Below are positions 8,380 through 17,084 of a stretch of DNA of 53,877 bases, in pieces (positions within the stretch are counted from its first letter, which is position 1; the number at the start of each line of letters is the position of its first letter). The DNA lies in contig JBBQNN010000019.1 of the NCBI GenBank assembly GCA_038329965.1, forward strand, positions 1 through 53,877, given 5' to 3'. Both the position numbers and the translations under genes were made by a program. A model generated the notes under the pieces. It saw only the letters and a program-made list of their open reading frames with translations, did not search any database and was not told the origin of the DNA. The DNA comes from QHCA01 sp003244095 (GTDB taxonomy: Bacteria > Actinomycetota > Actinomycetes > Mycobacteriales > QHCA01).

Positions 8380-8999
8380 CACAGGTCGAAGGTGCTACCC
8401 ACGCCGCTGGCGTACGTCTCCGCCGGGCGCCCAGCCGCGATCACCGCGTCGAGGTCGCCCCCCAGCTCGCGGAGTTCGGCGGGTTGAGATTGAGGACGCT
8501 GTCTGAGTTCACCGCCACCGCCCGCCAGTCGGCCCCCCAGCGCCGATGTCCTTCACGTACCCAGGTCTGGATCCGTTCGAGCTGTCGACCGAGCAGCACC
8601 GACGCAGCCGCCGTGGCCGCTTCCTGCGCTCCGGGGGCTGCCTTCGAGGTCCTCGTCGGACCACTGAATCCCGCCGGGAATGGCTCGCCACCAACGCTCC
8701 CGGCCGTCGGAGGCCAGCTCCGGCGCCTCCTCGATGAAAGTGTGGGTAGCCAGCTGCCGGAGGTGATAGCTCAGGCCGCCCGGCGCGCCGGGCACGTCGC
8801 GGGCGAGCCGCGCGGCGGTGGCGGGGCCGCCCACGACGAGCACTTCGTACAGCCGGAGTCGTACCGGATGAGCGATCGCCCGGAGGGTACGGGGATCGGC
8901 CGCCGGTGTCCTCCGGGGGGCGCCGGCGTCGAAGGCTTGGCGTCGGCGGGCGCTGGCCGTAAGGCACAACCCTGCACATTGACAAGACGATTTGCGCAA
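8380..8999 (-). pseudogene. Frameshifted ArsR-type winged-helix regulator
   Basis: On the minus strand a winged helix is readable: DPRTLRAIAHPVRLRLYEVL, then a dimer/DNA-reading segment ending GLSYHLRQLATHTFIEEAPE and GRERWWRAI. This is the ArsR-like fold often found in actinobacterial HTH regulators. Around 8,630 the frame changes and the protein continues as AQEAATAAASVLLGRQLERI; around 8,480 it changes again to LRELGGDLDAVIAAG and ends at the stop at 8380-8382. The three pieces join into a plausible protein of about 200 residues, so two small indels have inactivated a once normal gene. It is divergent from the LolA-ABC operon, which it may once have repressed. Sequencing error in a high-GC run is the alternative explanation. 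Confidence 0.65.
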
Positions 9000-9092
9000 G
9001 ACCGAGGCACCGAGGACCGGCCCGGAAAGATCATTTACCTAGCGCGCAAGTGAGCCCTGAGCTGCTTCTCGGCTGGGGTGGTGCCGCGCCCT

Positions 9093-9122
9093 GGGTGGCC
9101 TCGTCCCGGGTCCCGGCCACCC
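9093..9122. other. GC-rich inverted repeat in the intergenic region before the LolA-like gene
   Basis: GGGTGGCC at 9093-9100 is complementary to GGCCACCC at 9115-9122 with a 14-base loop that is itself GC-rich. No T-run follows. It could be a weak terminator or an operator between the broken ArsR gene and the LolA-ABC operon; its role is not determined by sequence alone. Confidence 0.3.
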
Positions 9123-9150
9123 GCGACGTCACCACGATGTAAGACCTGGC

Positions 9151-10278
9151 TTGCACGATCACCGGTGGTCGCCGGTGATCCGGCCGTACCGTTGGCTGAT
9201 GTTCGCGGTCGGTCGGTGGAGCGTGGTGATGGGAGTCCTTGCGACCCTCATCGCCCTGCCCGCGGTCATCTCCCGGTTGCCGGTCGCGGACCCTGACGTG
9301 CCGATGCAGGCGCTCCTGGCCAAGGTCCAGGCGTCGCAGCGGGTCCCGTACTCAGGATTTGCCGAGAGCCTCGGCACTGTGGCCGTGCCCACCAGCCGCA
9401 GCTTCGCCAGTCTCACCGACCTCTTCGGCGGCCACACCCGGATGCGGGTCTGGCGGCGCGGGCCGACCGACTGGCGGGTCGACACCGTGGATCCGGTGGG
9501 GGAGCACGGCACCTACCGCGACGCCGCGGGCGCATGGCTGTGGGACTTCGCCGACCACCGGGCGACCCGGACCACGCAGCCCGACATCACGCTGCCGGTC
9601 GCCGCCGACCTTCTCCCGGCCGAGCTCGGCCGCCGGCTGCTGTCGGAGGCCACGCCCGCCGAGTTGCACCGGTTGCCGGCCCGCCGGATCGCCGGGCGGA
9701 CCGCCGCCGGGCTGCGTCTGCACCCGACCGACGCGGATGCCACGATCGACCGGGTCGACACCTGGATCGATCCGCGCAGCGGACTGCCGCTGCGGGTCGA
9801 GATCTGGGCCAAGAAGGCGAGCCAGCCGGCGTTCCAGTCGACCTTCCTCGACCTGCGGGTCGCGTTGCCGCCGGCGGGGATCACCCGGTTCGAGCCACCG
9901 GTCGGCGCCACGCTGAGCAATGACAACGTGCGAGACGTCGGCCAGGTGGCTTTGCAGTACGGGTTCGGTGGCCTCCCGGAGCGACTGGCCGGGCTGCCGC
10001 TGCGCGACGACGCCCCGCGCTTCGGCTCGTACGGTCACGGGCCGACGTTGATCGCCGCCGTACCCCTGGCCGGCGAGGGCGGCTTCCGGCTGGCCCACCG
10101 GATCGAGGACGCGCCGGGGGTCGTGGTCGACAAGCAGGACGGCAGCAGCGCTCTGGCCGCCGGCCCGCTGTCGCTGCTCGTCGCGCCCGTGTCCGACGGC
10201 ATTTGGCTGTTCACCGGCACCGTCACGGTGGCAGCGCTGCGCCGGGCGGCGGCCGAGCTGAGAGCCGCGCACCGGTGA
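9151..10278 (+). CDS. LolA-like lipoprotein-carrier-fold protein with N-terminal membrane anchor
   Basis: Up to 375 residues with one hydrophobic segment (VVMGVLATLIALPAVISRLP, about 25-45) and a large extracytoplasmic domain. RVWRRGPTDWRVDTVDPVGE and the following AWLWDFADHRATRT are typical of the actinobacterial LolA/RseB-like (outer-membrane lipoprotein-sorting protein) family, which form a half-barrel that holds acyl chains or senses lipoproteins. The gene overlaps the ABC transporter ATPase by 4 bp, so it is likely the extracellular partner of that exporter. The start is unsure: TTG 9151 or GTG 9175 both fit and neither has a strong ribosome-binding site. Confidence 0.75.
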   Translation: MHDHRWSPVIRPYRWLMFAVGRWSVVMGVLATLIALPAVISRLPVADPDVPMQALLAKVQASQRVPYSGFAESLGTVAVPTSRSFASLTDLFGGHTRMRVWRRGPTDWRVDTVDPVGEHGTYRDAAGAWLWDFADHRATRTTQPDITLPVAADLLPAELGRRLLSEATPAELHRLPARRIAGRTAAGLRLHPTDADATIDRVDTWIDPRSGLPLRVEIWAKKASQPAFQSTFLDLRVALPPAGITRFEPPVGATLSNDNVRDVGQVALQYGFGGLPERLAGLPLRDDAPRFGSYGHGPTLIAAVPLAGEGGFRLAHRIEDAPGVVVDKQDGSSALAAGPLSLLVAPVSDGIWLFTGTVTVAALRRAAAELRAAHR

Positions 10279-11204
10279 GCGACAGCGTGATCCTCACCCG
10301 GGCCCTGACGAAGCGCTTCGGGTCACTGACCGCTGTCGATGCGGTCGACCTGGACGTCCGGCCGGGCGACATCTACGGCTTCCTCGGCCCCAACGGGTCG
10401 GGCAAGACCACGACCGTACGGATGCTGCTCGGCCTGGTCCTGGCGACCAGCGGCTCGGTCGAGTTGCTCGGCGAGCCGGTGCCCCGGCGGGCCAAGCGGG
10501 CGCTCGGCCGGGTGGGTGCGCTCGTCGAAGGGCCGGCGGCCTACGGCGACCTGTCCGGGCGGGCCAACCTCACCCTCGCCGACGCCGCGGGGCCCGGCGG
10601 ACCCCGGCCGACCCGCAAGCGACGGGTCGACGAGGCCCTGGAGCGGGTCGGCCTGTCCGAGGTCGGCCGCCGGCCGGTCAAGGCGTACTCCCTCGGCATG
10701 CGCCAGCGGCTCGGCCTGGCCGCCGCGCTGCTGCGCCGCCCCGAGCTGCTGGTGCTCGACGAGCCGACCAACGGCCTCGACCCGCAGGGCATCCACGAGG
10801 TGAGAGCACTCTTGATCGAGCTCAACGCCGCGGGCACGACGGTGTTCCTGTCCAGTCACCTGCTGGCCGAAGTGGAGCAGGTGTGCGGCCGGATCGGTGT
10901 CCTCGACGAGGGGCGGCTGGTGCTCCAGGACGATGTCGCGGCGCTGCGGGCACCCACGGGAAACACGGTCGTGAGTACGCCCGACGCCGACCGTGCGGTG
11001 AGCCTGCTCGACGGCCGGGTGGCAGCTCGCGACGGCGACCGGCTGGTGGTGCGGGGTCCCGAGCCGGCCGACCTCAACGCCCTGCTGGTCGGGGAGGGGA
11101 TCCGGGTCACCGAGTTGATCCTCGAACGGCGCACCCTCGAGGAGATCGTGCTCGGGATCACCGGCCCCGGCTCGGACCGGGTCGACGGCAGGGCCGCCCG
11201 ATGA
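10275..11204 (+). CDS. ABC transporter ATP-binding protein (DrrA/CcmA type exporter)
   Basis: 309 residues. Walker A is GPNGSGKTTT, the signature loop is YSLGMRQRLGLA, Walker B is LLVLDEPTNGLDP, and the switch His is in FLSSHLLAEVEQ. The C-terminal 80 residues (from about TGNTVVSTPDADRA) are the regulatory extension usual in antibiotic/lipid export ATPases. The GTG start lies inside the stop codon of the LolA-like gene and the 3' end overlaps the permease start, so all three genes are one translationally coupled unit. Substrate cannot be read from sequence; a lipid or lipoprotein-linked cargo fits the LolA partner. Confidence 0.9.
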   Translation: MSDSVILTRALTKRFGSLTAVDAVDLDVRPGDIYGFLGPNGSGKTTTVRMLLGLVLATSGSVELLGEPVPRRAKRALGRVGALVEGPAAYGDLSGRANLTLADAAGPGGPRPTRKRRVDEALERVGLSEVGRRPVKAYSLGMRQRLGLAAALLRRPELLVLDEPTNGLDPQGIHEVRALLIELNAAGTTVFLSSHLLAEVEQVCGRIGVLDEGRLVLQDDVAALRAPTGNTVVSTPDADRAVSLLDGRVAARDGDRLVVRGPEPADLNALLVGEGIRVTELILERRTLEEIVLGITGPGSDRVDGRAAR

Positions 11205-12007
11205 TCATGGTCGAGCTGCGCAAGATGCTCCGCCGGCGACGCACCTGGGTCACGATCGCGCTGCTCGACGCCCTACCGACGCTGGTCGCGGTGCTCCTGG
11301 CCACCACCAACCTCGGGCCGCAGCCGGGTACGGGACCGGCGTTCCTGTCGGCGGTGCTGTCCAACGGCAACCTCTTCCCGGCCGCGGCTCTGGCGATCGT
11401 GCTGCCGCTGTTCCTGCCCGTGGCGGTGGCGGTCGTCGCGGGTGACGCGGTGGCCGGCGAGGCCCAGGCCGGCACCCTGCGCTACCTGCTGGTCCGGCCG
11501 GTGGGGCGGACCCGCCTGCTCGTGGCCAAGCTGGTCAGCGTCGTGGCCTTCACGCTGATCGCGGTGGTGGTGGTCGCGGTGACCGCGTACTTCGTGGGCA
11601 CGCACCTGTTCGGCACGGCGCCGCTACCGACCGTGTCCGGTGGGCCCAGCCTCAGCCCGGCGCAGGCGGCCCTGCGTACCTGCCTGGCGGTCCTCTACGT
11701 CGGGCTGTCGATGCTCGGTGTGGCCGCCGTGGCGCTGTTGCTGTCCACCTTCGTCGATTCGCCGCTGGCGGCGACGCTGGGTGCCTTGGCAGTGCTGATC
11801 GCCTCGACGGTGCTGCTGACGCTGGACGCCGCCCACGCGCTGAACCCGTACCTGCCGACCCGCTACTGGCTGGCCTTCGTCGACCTGTTCCGGCAGCCCA
11901 TCCTATGGCGTGACCTGGTCCGCGGGGTCGCCCTGCAGGTGGTGTACGTCGGCGTCCTGCTGCTCGCCGCCTGGGCGAACTTCACCACCAAGGACGTGAC
12001 GAGCTAG
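11201..12007 (+). CDS. ABC transporter permease (ABC-2 type)
   Basis: 268 residues with about six hydrophobic helices, starting MIMVELRKMLRRRRTWVTIA: a short cytoplasmic N-terminus rich in Arg followed by the first helix, as in ABC-2 permeases. The amphipathic loop GDAVAGEAQAGTLRYLLVRP is the typical motif between helices 2 and 3 that contacts the ATPase (E...GTLRYLL.RP). ATG 11201 overlaps the ATPase stop by 4 bp. It forms an exporter with the upstream ATPase and the LolA-like protein. It ends 12 bp from the convergent lipase gene, with no room for a separate terminator. Confidence 0.88.
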   Translation: MIMVELRKMLRRRRTWVTIALLDALPTLVAVLLATTNLGPQPGTGPAFLSAVLSNGNLFPAAALAIVLPLFLPVAVAVVAGDAVAGEAQAGTLRYLLVRPVGRTRLLVAKLVSVVAFTLIAVVVVAVTAYFVGTHLFGTAPLPTVSGGPSLSPAQAALRTCLAVLYVGLSMLGVAAVALLLSTFVDSPLAATLGALAVLIASTVLLTLDAAHALNPYLPTRYWLAFVDLFRQPILWRDLVRGVALQVVYVGVLLLAAWANFTTKDVTS

Positions 12008-12019
12008 CCCACCGTACGG

Positions 12020-12811
12020 CTAGCGCAACCCCGCGCAGTCGCCCGGACGCGGTGTGACGACCGGCGTCGCGGCGACCTCCGAGAGCACGATGGCCTGTAC
12101 CAGAGGGTTGGTCGGCAGCTCGCCGTGCTCCACCCGTACGCCGGAGCACACGTCCTGCAGCACGATGTCGACGGCTCCGGACAGCCGGGCCGAATCCGGC
12201 GGGGTGACCACCTGGTCGCTCGTCGACCACAGCGACACCCAACGTGGCCCGGCCGGTGTCTCGTCGCCGCTGTTCAGCGAGTTCAGCAGGTCACTGCCGG
12301 GCGCGAGTTGGCGGCAGGCGGTCGGGCACGCGCCGGGCTGGATGGCCGAGGCCAGCCCGGCCAGGTCCGTGCCGTGGTGCGGCGACCCGAGGGTGACCAC
12401 TCGGCGGGTGAGCGCGGCGCCGCCGTAGGACCGGATCCACAGGCGGGTGACGATACCGCCCGCCGAGTAGCCGACCACGTCCACCGACCCGGCGCCCGTG
12501 CGCGCCAGGGCCGCCTTCGCCGCGGTGCCGAGCGCCTTGGCCTGCTCGCGCAGGTCGCCGGTGCCATCGCCCGGCAGGGCGACGACCTGGGCATCGCGGC
12601 CGGCCGACCGCAGCCGGGTCGCCAATCGGCCGAGTGCCCTGCCGTCGCCTCCGTAGCCCGGCACCAGCAGCACCGGGCCGGGGCGATCCTGGGGGACGGC
12701 GGATGCCGCCGAGCGTGACCGGTCGACTGCCGCTGCCGCCAGGGCGATGCCGACCGTCAGGCCGAGCACCACGACGGCGGCGACCAGGGCGATCCGGCGT
12801 TGCAACGACAC
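12020..12811 (-). CDS. Secreted lipase/esterase, alpha/beta hydrolase fold
   Basis: 263 residues with an N-terminal signal sequence or anchor (RIALVAAVVVLGLTVGIALA). The fold is shown by PVLLVPGYGGDGRALGRLA (oxyanion strand), the nucleophile elbow DVVGYSAGGIVTRLW with Ser in GYSAGG, and the loop LGSPHHGTDLAG, as in class 2 bacterial triacylglycerol lipases. The acid is probably the Asp in WSTSDQVVTPP and the base the His in VEHGELPTNP. Four Cys near the end (GACPTACRQ, DVCSG, GDCAG) fit disulfides outside the cell. I placed the start at GTG 12811 just before the signal sequence, since the upstream open frame runs through the repeat block 12921-13028 and is unlikely to be protein. Confidence 0.8.
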   Translation of the reverse strand: MSLQRRIALVAAVVVLGLTVGIALAAAAVDRSRSAASAVPQDRPGPVLLVPGYGGDGRALGRLATRLRSAGRDAQVVALPGDGTGDLREQAKALGTAAKAALARTGAGSVDVVGYSAGGIVTRLWIRSYGGAALTRRVVTLGSPHHGTDLAGLASAIQPGACPTACRQLAPGSDLLNSLNSGDETPAGPRWVSLWSTSDQVVTPPDSARLSGAVDIVLQDVCSGVRVEHGELPTNPLVQAIVLSEVAATPVVTPRPGDCAGLR

Positions 12812-12920
12812 GTCACCAGTGTTGCGCGAGGAGCGGCCGTCAGCCCACCAGTTGCCGCTACCGGTTGGCCCGGCCTCATGCGCTTGCCCCTTCTGGGGGA
12901 GATTGGAACCCCGTCGTACG

Positions 12921-13028
12921 CCCGTCGGTGGCCGCCCGTCGGTGGCCGGAAAGCAGCGACTTCCGGGAAGACGTCGCTTTGAGGGGCCGGAAAGCAGCGA
13001 CTTCCGGGAAGACGTCGCTTTGAAGGGG
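12921..13028. repeat. Nested tandem repeats: 14-bp x2 followed by a 41-bp palindromic unit x2
   Basis: CCCGTCGGTGGCCG occurs twice in tandem (12921-12934 and 12935-12948). It runs directly into two copies, 41 bp apart (starts 12944 and 12985), of a unit beginning GGCCGGAAAGCAGCGACTTC and ending GACGTCGCTTTGA. Within each unit AAAGCAGCGACTTCC and GGGAAGACGTCGCTTT form an imperfect hairpin with three mismatches. The block fills the gap between the pstB stop and the lipase start, both on the minus strand. It looks like a REP/MITE-type dispersed repeat or a double terminator; which one depends on whether copies occur elsewhere. Confidence 0.75.
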
Positions 13029-13058
13029 GCTGGCGCACCCCAGCGAATTGCGGCCGGC

Positions 13059-13835
13059 TCAGCCGAAGCGGCCGGTGATGTAGTCCTCGGTGCGCTGCTC
13101 TGACGGGTTGGTGAAGATCTTGCTCGTCGCATCGACCTCGACCAGGTAGCCGGGCAGGCCGGCGCCGCGCAGCGTGAGGAACGCCGTCGTCGCGCTGACC
13201 CGGGCCGCCTGCTGCATGTTGTGCGTCACGATGACGATGGTGTAGCTGTCCTTCAGCTCGCTCATCAGGTCTTCGATGGCCAGCGTCGAGATCGGGTCGA
13301 GCGCGCTGCACGGCTCGTCCATCAGCAACACCTCGGGCTCCACGGCGACGGCGCGCGCGATGCACAGCCGTTGCTGCTGCCCGCCGGACAGGCCGGCGCC
13401 CGGCTTGCCGAGCCGGTCCTTGACCTCGGTCCACAGATTGGCCGCGCGCAACGACCGCTCGACCGCGTGCTCGAGGTCGGACTTCCTGCGCACACCATTG
13501 AGTTTCAGGCCGGCCGCCACGTTGTCGAAGATCGACATCGAGGGGAAGGGATTCGGCCGCTGGAAGACCATGCCGATGGTGCGGCGTACGGCGACCGGGT
13601 CGACTTCGGGGGCGTAGATGTCGGCGTCGTCGAGCAGCACCTTGCCCTGCACGTGCGCTCCCGGGATCACCTCGTGCATCCGGTTGAACGACCGCAGCAG
13701 GGTCGACTTGCCGCACCCGGACGGCCCGATGAGGGCGGTGACGGTCTTGGGCTCGATGACGAGGGACACGTCCTCGACGGCCTTGGCTCGGCCGTAGAAG
13801 CACGACAGGTCGATCGTCTCGATGCGCTTTGCCAT
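13059..13835 (-). CDS. pstB: Phosphate ABC transporter ATP-binding protein PstB
   Basis: 258 residues, the usual PstB length. Walker A GPSGCGKSTLLR, the PstB-specific LLRSFNRMHEVIPGA and FQRPNPFPSMSIFDNV, signature LSGGQQQRLCIARA, Walker B LLMDEPCSALDPIST and switch His in IVTHNMQQAARVS are all present. PstB powers high-affinity phosphate import with PstA and PstC at the membrane. It is the last gene of pstSCAB, 8 bp after pstA. GGAGG about 10 bp upstream of ATG 13835 supports this start over a longer frame. The C-terminus (SEQRTEDYITGRFG) is canonical. Confidence 0.96.
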   Translation of the reverse strand: MAKRIETIDLSCFYGRAKAVEDVSLVIEPKTVTALIGPSGCGKSTLLRSFNRMHEVIPGAHVQGKVLLDDADIYAPEVDPVAVRRTIGMVFQRPNPFPSMSIFDNVAAGLKLNGVRRKSDLEHAVERSLRAANLWTEVKDRLGKPGAGLSGGQQQRLCIARAVAVEPEVLLMDEPCSALDPISTLAIEDLMSELKDSYTIVIVTHNMQQAARVSATTAFLTLRGAGLPGYLVEVDATSKIFTNPSEQRTEDYITGRFG

Positions 13836-13843
13836 GCGGCGTC

Positions 13844-14923
13844 CTACCTCCGGGCCAGGGCGTTGCGGCGGGTCAGGAGCCGGGCAGTGACGTACAGGAG
13901 CACGACGATCAGGATCAGCGTAAGCGCGCCCGCCCACGCCCTGTCAACGGCGACGTCGAATGCCGACTGGGTCTGCTGGAAGACCAGCGACGGCAGGGCG
14001 CTCTGTGGCCCGGAGAACGGGGTGACGTGGATGAAGTTGTTCCCGGACGCCGTCAGCAGCAGCGGAGCCGTCTCACCGGTCACCCGGGCGACGGCGAGCA
14101 GGACGCCCGTGGTGATGCCGGTCAGCGCCGTCGGCAGCACGATCGACACGATGGTGCGCCACCTCGGCACGCCGAGGGCGTAGCTCGCCTCGCGCAGCGT
14201 GCTGGGCACCAGCCGGATCATCTCCTCGGAGGTGCGTACGACGACCGGCAGCATGAGGATCGCCAGGGACATGGCGGCGGCAAACCCGGAGAAGCCGCGG
14301 TGCAGCGCCAGCACCCAGAACGCGAAGATGAACAGCCCCGCGACGATGGACGGAACGCCCGTCATCACGTCGATGAAGAACCGCAGGCTCTTGGCCAGCC
14401 GCCCGCGGCCGTACTCGGTGATGTAGATGGCGACGAGCAGAGCGAGAGGTACGGCGATGACCGTCGCGAGCCCGACCTGCTCGAGCGTGCCGATGACGGC
14501 GTGATAGGCGCCGCCGCCCTTGTCCAGCGGGCCGATGCCGGCCATCGAGTGCGTGAGGAAGTTGACGGAGAAGCGCTTCATCCCGCGGCTGACGGTGTAA
14601 GTCAGCACCGCACCGAGGGGGATCACGGCGAGCACGAACGCGGTGAGGGCGCCGACGGTCACCAGCCGGTTGACGGCCCGGCGGCGACCCTCGATGCGCC
14701 ACGACATGGCGGTGACGGTGCAGACGATCGCGACCGCCCCCACGGTGACGAACTCGGCGCGCCCGGCGAAGGGCGTCACCGCGAAGACGAGGGCGGTGCC
14801 GGCCAGAGCACCGACCGCGGAACCCGCTCCGACGAGAGGCGACAGTCGCGGGGTGCGTAGTGCCAGTCCGCCGGGGAGCGGAGCGTCGGGGGTTCTGCTG
14901 TCAGGAAGGAGGGTGGTGGTCAC
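13844..14923 (-). CDS. pstA: Phosphate ABC transporter permease PstA
   Basis: 359 residues, somewhat longer than the roughly 300 of many PstA proteins because of an N-terminal extension with two extra hydrophobic segments (about 28-75). The core carries the permease motif EASYALGVPRWRTIVSIVLP (EAA loop that docks on PstB) and ITEYGRGRLAKSLRFFIDVM plus GVPSIVAGLF, all typical of PstA. The ATG overlaps the pstC stop by 4 bp. With PstC it forms the transmembrane channel for phosphate. Confidence 0.94.
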   Translation of the reverse strand: MTTTLLPDSRTPDAPLPGGLALRTPRLSPLVGAGSAVGALAGTALVFAVTPFAGRAEFVTVGAVAIVCTVTAMSWRIEGRRRAVNRLVTVGALTAFVLAVIPLGAVLTYTVSRGMKRFSVNFLTHSMAGIGPLDKGGGAYHAVIGTLEQVGLATVIAVPLALLVAIYITEYGRGRLAKSLRFFIDVMTGVPSIVAGLFIFAFWVLALHRGFSGFAAAMSLAILMLPVVVRTSEEMIRLVPSTLREASYALGVPRWRTIVSIVLPTALTGITTGVLLAVARVTGETAPLLLTASGNNFIHVTPFSGPQSALPSLVFQQTQSAFDVAVDRAWAGALTLILIVVLLYVTARLLTRRNALARR

Positions 14924-15900
14924 ACCGCGGCACTCCGGTCGACGGCGCCGCCGCGGTAGATGATCGCCCGGGCGACCAGGTTGACGGCGAGGGTGATCGC
15001 GAAGAGCACCAGCCCGCTGGCGATCAGGGCAGAGCGGCCGAGGTCGCCGGACTCGCCGAACCGGTTGGCGATGTTGGCCGCGATCGAGTTGCCACCCGGA
15101 GTGAGGACGTGCCAGCTGGTGTTGAAGGTGGACCCGATCACCAGGGCGACGGCGATCGTCTCGCCGAGGGCCCGGCCGAGCCCGAGCATGACGCCGCCGG
15201 TCAGGCCGGGCCGGCTGGGCGGGAGCATGGCGACCCGGATCATCTCCCAGCGGGTCGCGCCCAGGGCCAGGGCGGCCTCCCGCTGCGCCGGGTCCACCTG
15301 GGAGAGCACGTCGCGCGAGACCGCGGCGACGATCGGCACGATCATGATGGCCAGGATGACCGACGCGGCGAACACCGACTGGCTGTAGCGGGACGCCTTG
15401 CCCTCAGGGTCGGCGAACAGCGGGAACCAGCCCAGGTGCACGGACAGGAAGCGCTGGAGCGGGATCATCTCCTTGAGCAGGAAGTAGACCGCCCACAGGC
15501 CGTAGACCACCGACGGCACCGCGGCCAGCATGTCGACGGCGTAACCGAGCAGGTTGGCGATGCGCCGGGGCGCGTACTCCACGATGAACAGCGCGACGCC
15601 GAGGGCGACCGGGACCGCGATGATGAGCGCGAACAGGCTTGACAGCACGGTGCCGAAGGCCAGCGCGGCGATCCCGAACACCTGGGTGCCGTCGGGGTCC
15701 CAGATCTTCGTGGTGAAGAAATTGCCCTTGTCCCTGGACAGCGCGGGGATGGCGCGAACGATGAGGAAGATCGCGATGCCGGCCAGCAGCACGAGCACGA
15801 ACAGGCCGGCGCTCAGGGTGAGGCCACGGAAGATGTCGTCACCGCGGCGGCGGCGCCGCGAGCCGAGGCCCGTACTGCGAGTGGCCACTGTGCTGGTCAC
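14920..15900 (-). CDS. pstC: Phosphate ABC transporter permease PstC
   Basis: 326 residues with six or so membrane helices. FIVEYAPRRIANLLGYAVDMLA with AAVPSVVYGLWAVYFL and the EAA loop REAALALGATRWEMIRVAMLP identify PstC. The short cytoplasmic N-terminus (residues 1-28) carries a run of Arg before helix 1. It lies 54 bp downstream of pstS, and the gap shows no strong hairpin, so pstSCAB is likely one transcript. It pairs with PstA across the membrane. Confidence 0.94.
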   Translation of the reverse strand: MTSTVATRSTGLGSRRRRRGDDIFRGLTLSAGLFVLVLLAGIAIFLIVRAIPALSRDKGNFFTTKIWDPDGTQVFGIAALAFGTVLSSLFALIIAVPVALGVALFIVEYAPRRIANLLGYAVDMLAAVPSVVYGLWAVYFLLKEMIPLQRFLSVHLGWFPLFADPEGKASRYSQSVFAASVILAIMIVPIVAAVSRDVLSQVDPAQREAALALGATRWEMIRVAMLPPSRPGLTGGVMLGLGRALGETIAVALVIGSTFNTSWHVLTPGGNSIAANIANRFGESGDLGRSALIASGLVLFAITLAVNLVARAIIYRGGAVDRSAAV

Positions 15901-15954
15901 CGGGTGTCCTCTCCGTATCGGCCCTGATAGCGGCTGTGTCCGGTTGTCCGAGAG

Positions 15955-17037
15955 TCAGCTGAGGGTCTTGGCCGTGGCCTTCACCTTGTCGCCGATCGCC
16001 GCGGGCAGCGGGGCGAACCCGAGCTTGTCCGCGGCGACCTGGCCGTCGTTGACCGCGTAGTCGACGTAGTCCTTGACCAGCGTGGCCTTGGCCGCGTTCT
16101 TGCCCTTCTCGCAGACGATGACGTAGGACACCGTCGAGATCGGGTAGCCGACGACGCCCTTGAAGTCGAGCTTGCCGGACAGGTCGTTGCCGGTCCCGGT
16201 CACCGAGAAGGACGCGGCGAGGAACTTGCCCACGTTGTCACCGGTGAGGTCGACGAAGTCCGAGCCGGCGCCCTTGACCTTGGCGGTCGGCAGGTTGTTG
16301 GCCTTGGCGAAGGACACCTCGACGTAGGTGATCGCGCCGTCGGTCTGCTTGACGCCCGCGGTCACGCCGTCGGAACCCTTGGCAGCCTGTCCGCCCTTGA
16401 AGTTCAACTGCTTGCCCACACCCAGCTTCCAGTCGCCGCCGGAGTTGGCGTCGAGGAAGCCCGAGAACACGCTGGTGGTGCCAGATCCGTCGGAGCGGTG
16501 GTAGGCGGCGATCGGTGTGGCCGGCAGGCTGCCGGGGTTGTCAGCGGCGATCGCCGGGTCGTTCCACTTCGTGATCGTGCCCTGGAAGATCCCGGACAGG
16601 GTCTTGGCGGACAGGTTCAGCGTGCTGACGCCCTTGACGTTGTACATGATGGCGATGCCACCGGCCGTGACCGGAATGTGGAGCGCCTTGCTGCCGCAGG
16701 TCGCGTCGGCCTTGGTCTGCTCGTCGGGCTTCATCGTCACGTCCGAGCCGGCGAAGTCGATGGTGCCCGCACCGAACTGCTGGATGCCCGCACCCGATCC
16801 GGTGCCCTGGTAGTTGATCTGTGCCCCCGCGCACTGTGCGCCGTAGTCGGTGATCCACTGCTGCTCGATGTTCTGCTGGAACGTCGAGCCGGCACCGGCG
16901 ATCTGGCCCTTGGCGCAGGCGACCTTCTTGGTGCTGGTCGTCTTGGTCGTGCTTCCGTTGTCGCTGCCGCACGCGGAGAGGGCGATCAGGCTGAGGCCGG
17001 CCACGCCGGCCAGGATGACTCGTCTCGTTGGGTTCAT
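15955..17037 (-). CDS. pstS: Phosphate-binding lipoprotein PstS
   Basis: 360 residues with a lipoprotein signal: MNPTRRVILAGVAG, then lipobox LSAC with the acylated Cys at 23. The mature protein begins with a Ser/Thr/Lys linker and has PstS hallmarks: AGAGSTFQQNIEQQWI, YQGTGSGAGIQQF, the phosphate-coordinating GSDVTMKPDEQ and YHRSDGSGTTSVF. It captures phosphate outside the membrane and delivers it to PstCA. Expression is likely induced by phosphate limitation through RegX3, as a PHO box lies 48-85 bp upstream of the start codon. Confidence 0.96.
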   Translation of the reverse strand: MNPTRRVILAGVAGLSLIALSACGSDNGSTTKTTSTKKVACAKGQIAGAGSTFQQNIEQQWITDYGAQCAGAQINYQGTGSGAGIQQFGAGTIDFAGSDVTMKPDEQTKADATCGSKALHIPVTAGGIAIMYNVKGVSTLNLSAKTLSGIFQGTITKWNDPAIAADNPGSLPATPIAAYHRSDGSGTTSVFSGFLDANSGGDWKLGVGKQLNFKGGQAAKGSDGVTAGVKQTDGAITYVEVSFAKANNLPTAKVKGAGSDFVDLTGDNVGKFLAASFSVTGTGNDLSGKLDFKGVVGYPISTVSYVIVCEKGKNAAKATLVKDYVDYAVNDGQVAADKLGFAPLPAAIGDKVKATAKTLS

Positions 17038-17084
17038 GGCACAGGACGGTAGAGAGGACAGATGCTGGCTGGGCGCGCTGAATG

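Noticed and set aside
8484..9053. 189-residue plus-strand frame opposite the ArsR pseudogene
   Set aside because: Product has no recognisable domain, while the minus strand shows ordered ArsR segments across three frames.
12812..13132. N-terminal extension of the lipase through the repeat block
   Set aside because: The extension would translate both tandem repeats and place the signal sequence 100 residues inside the protein.
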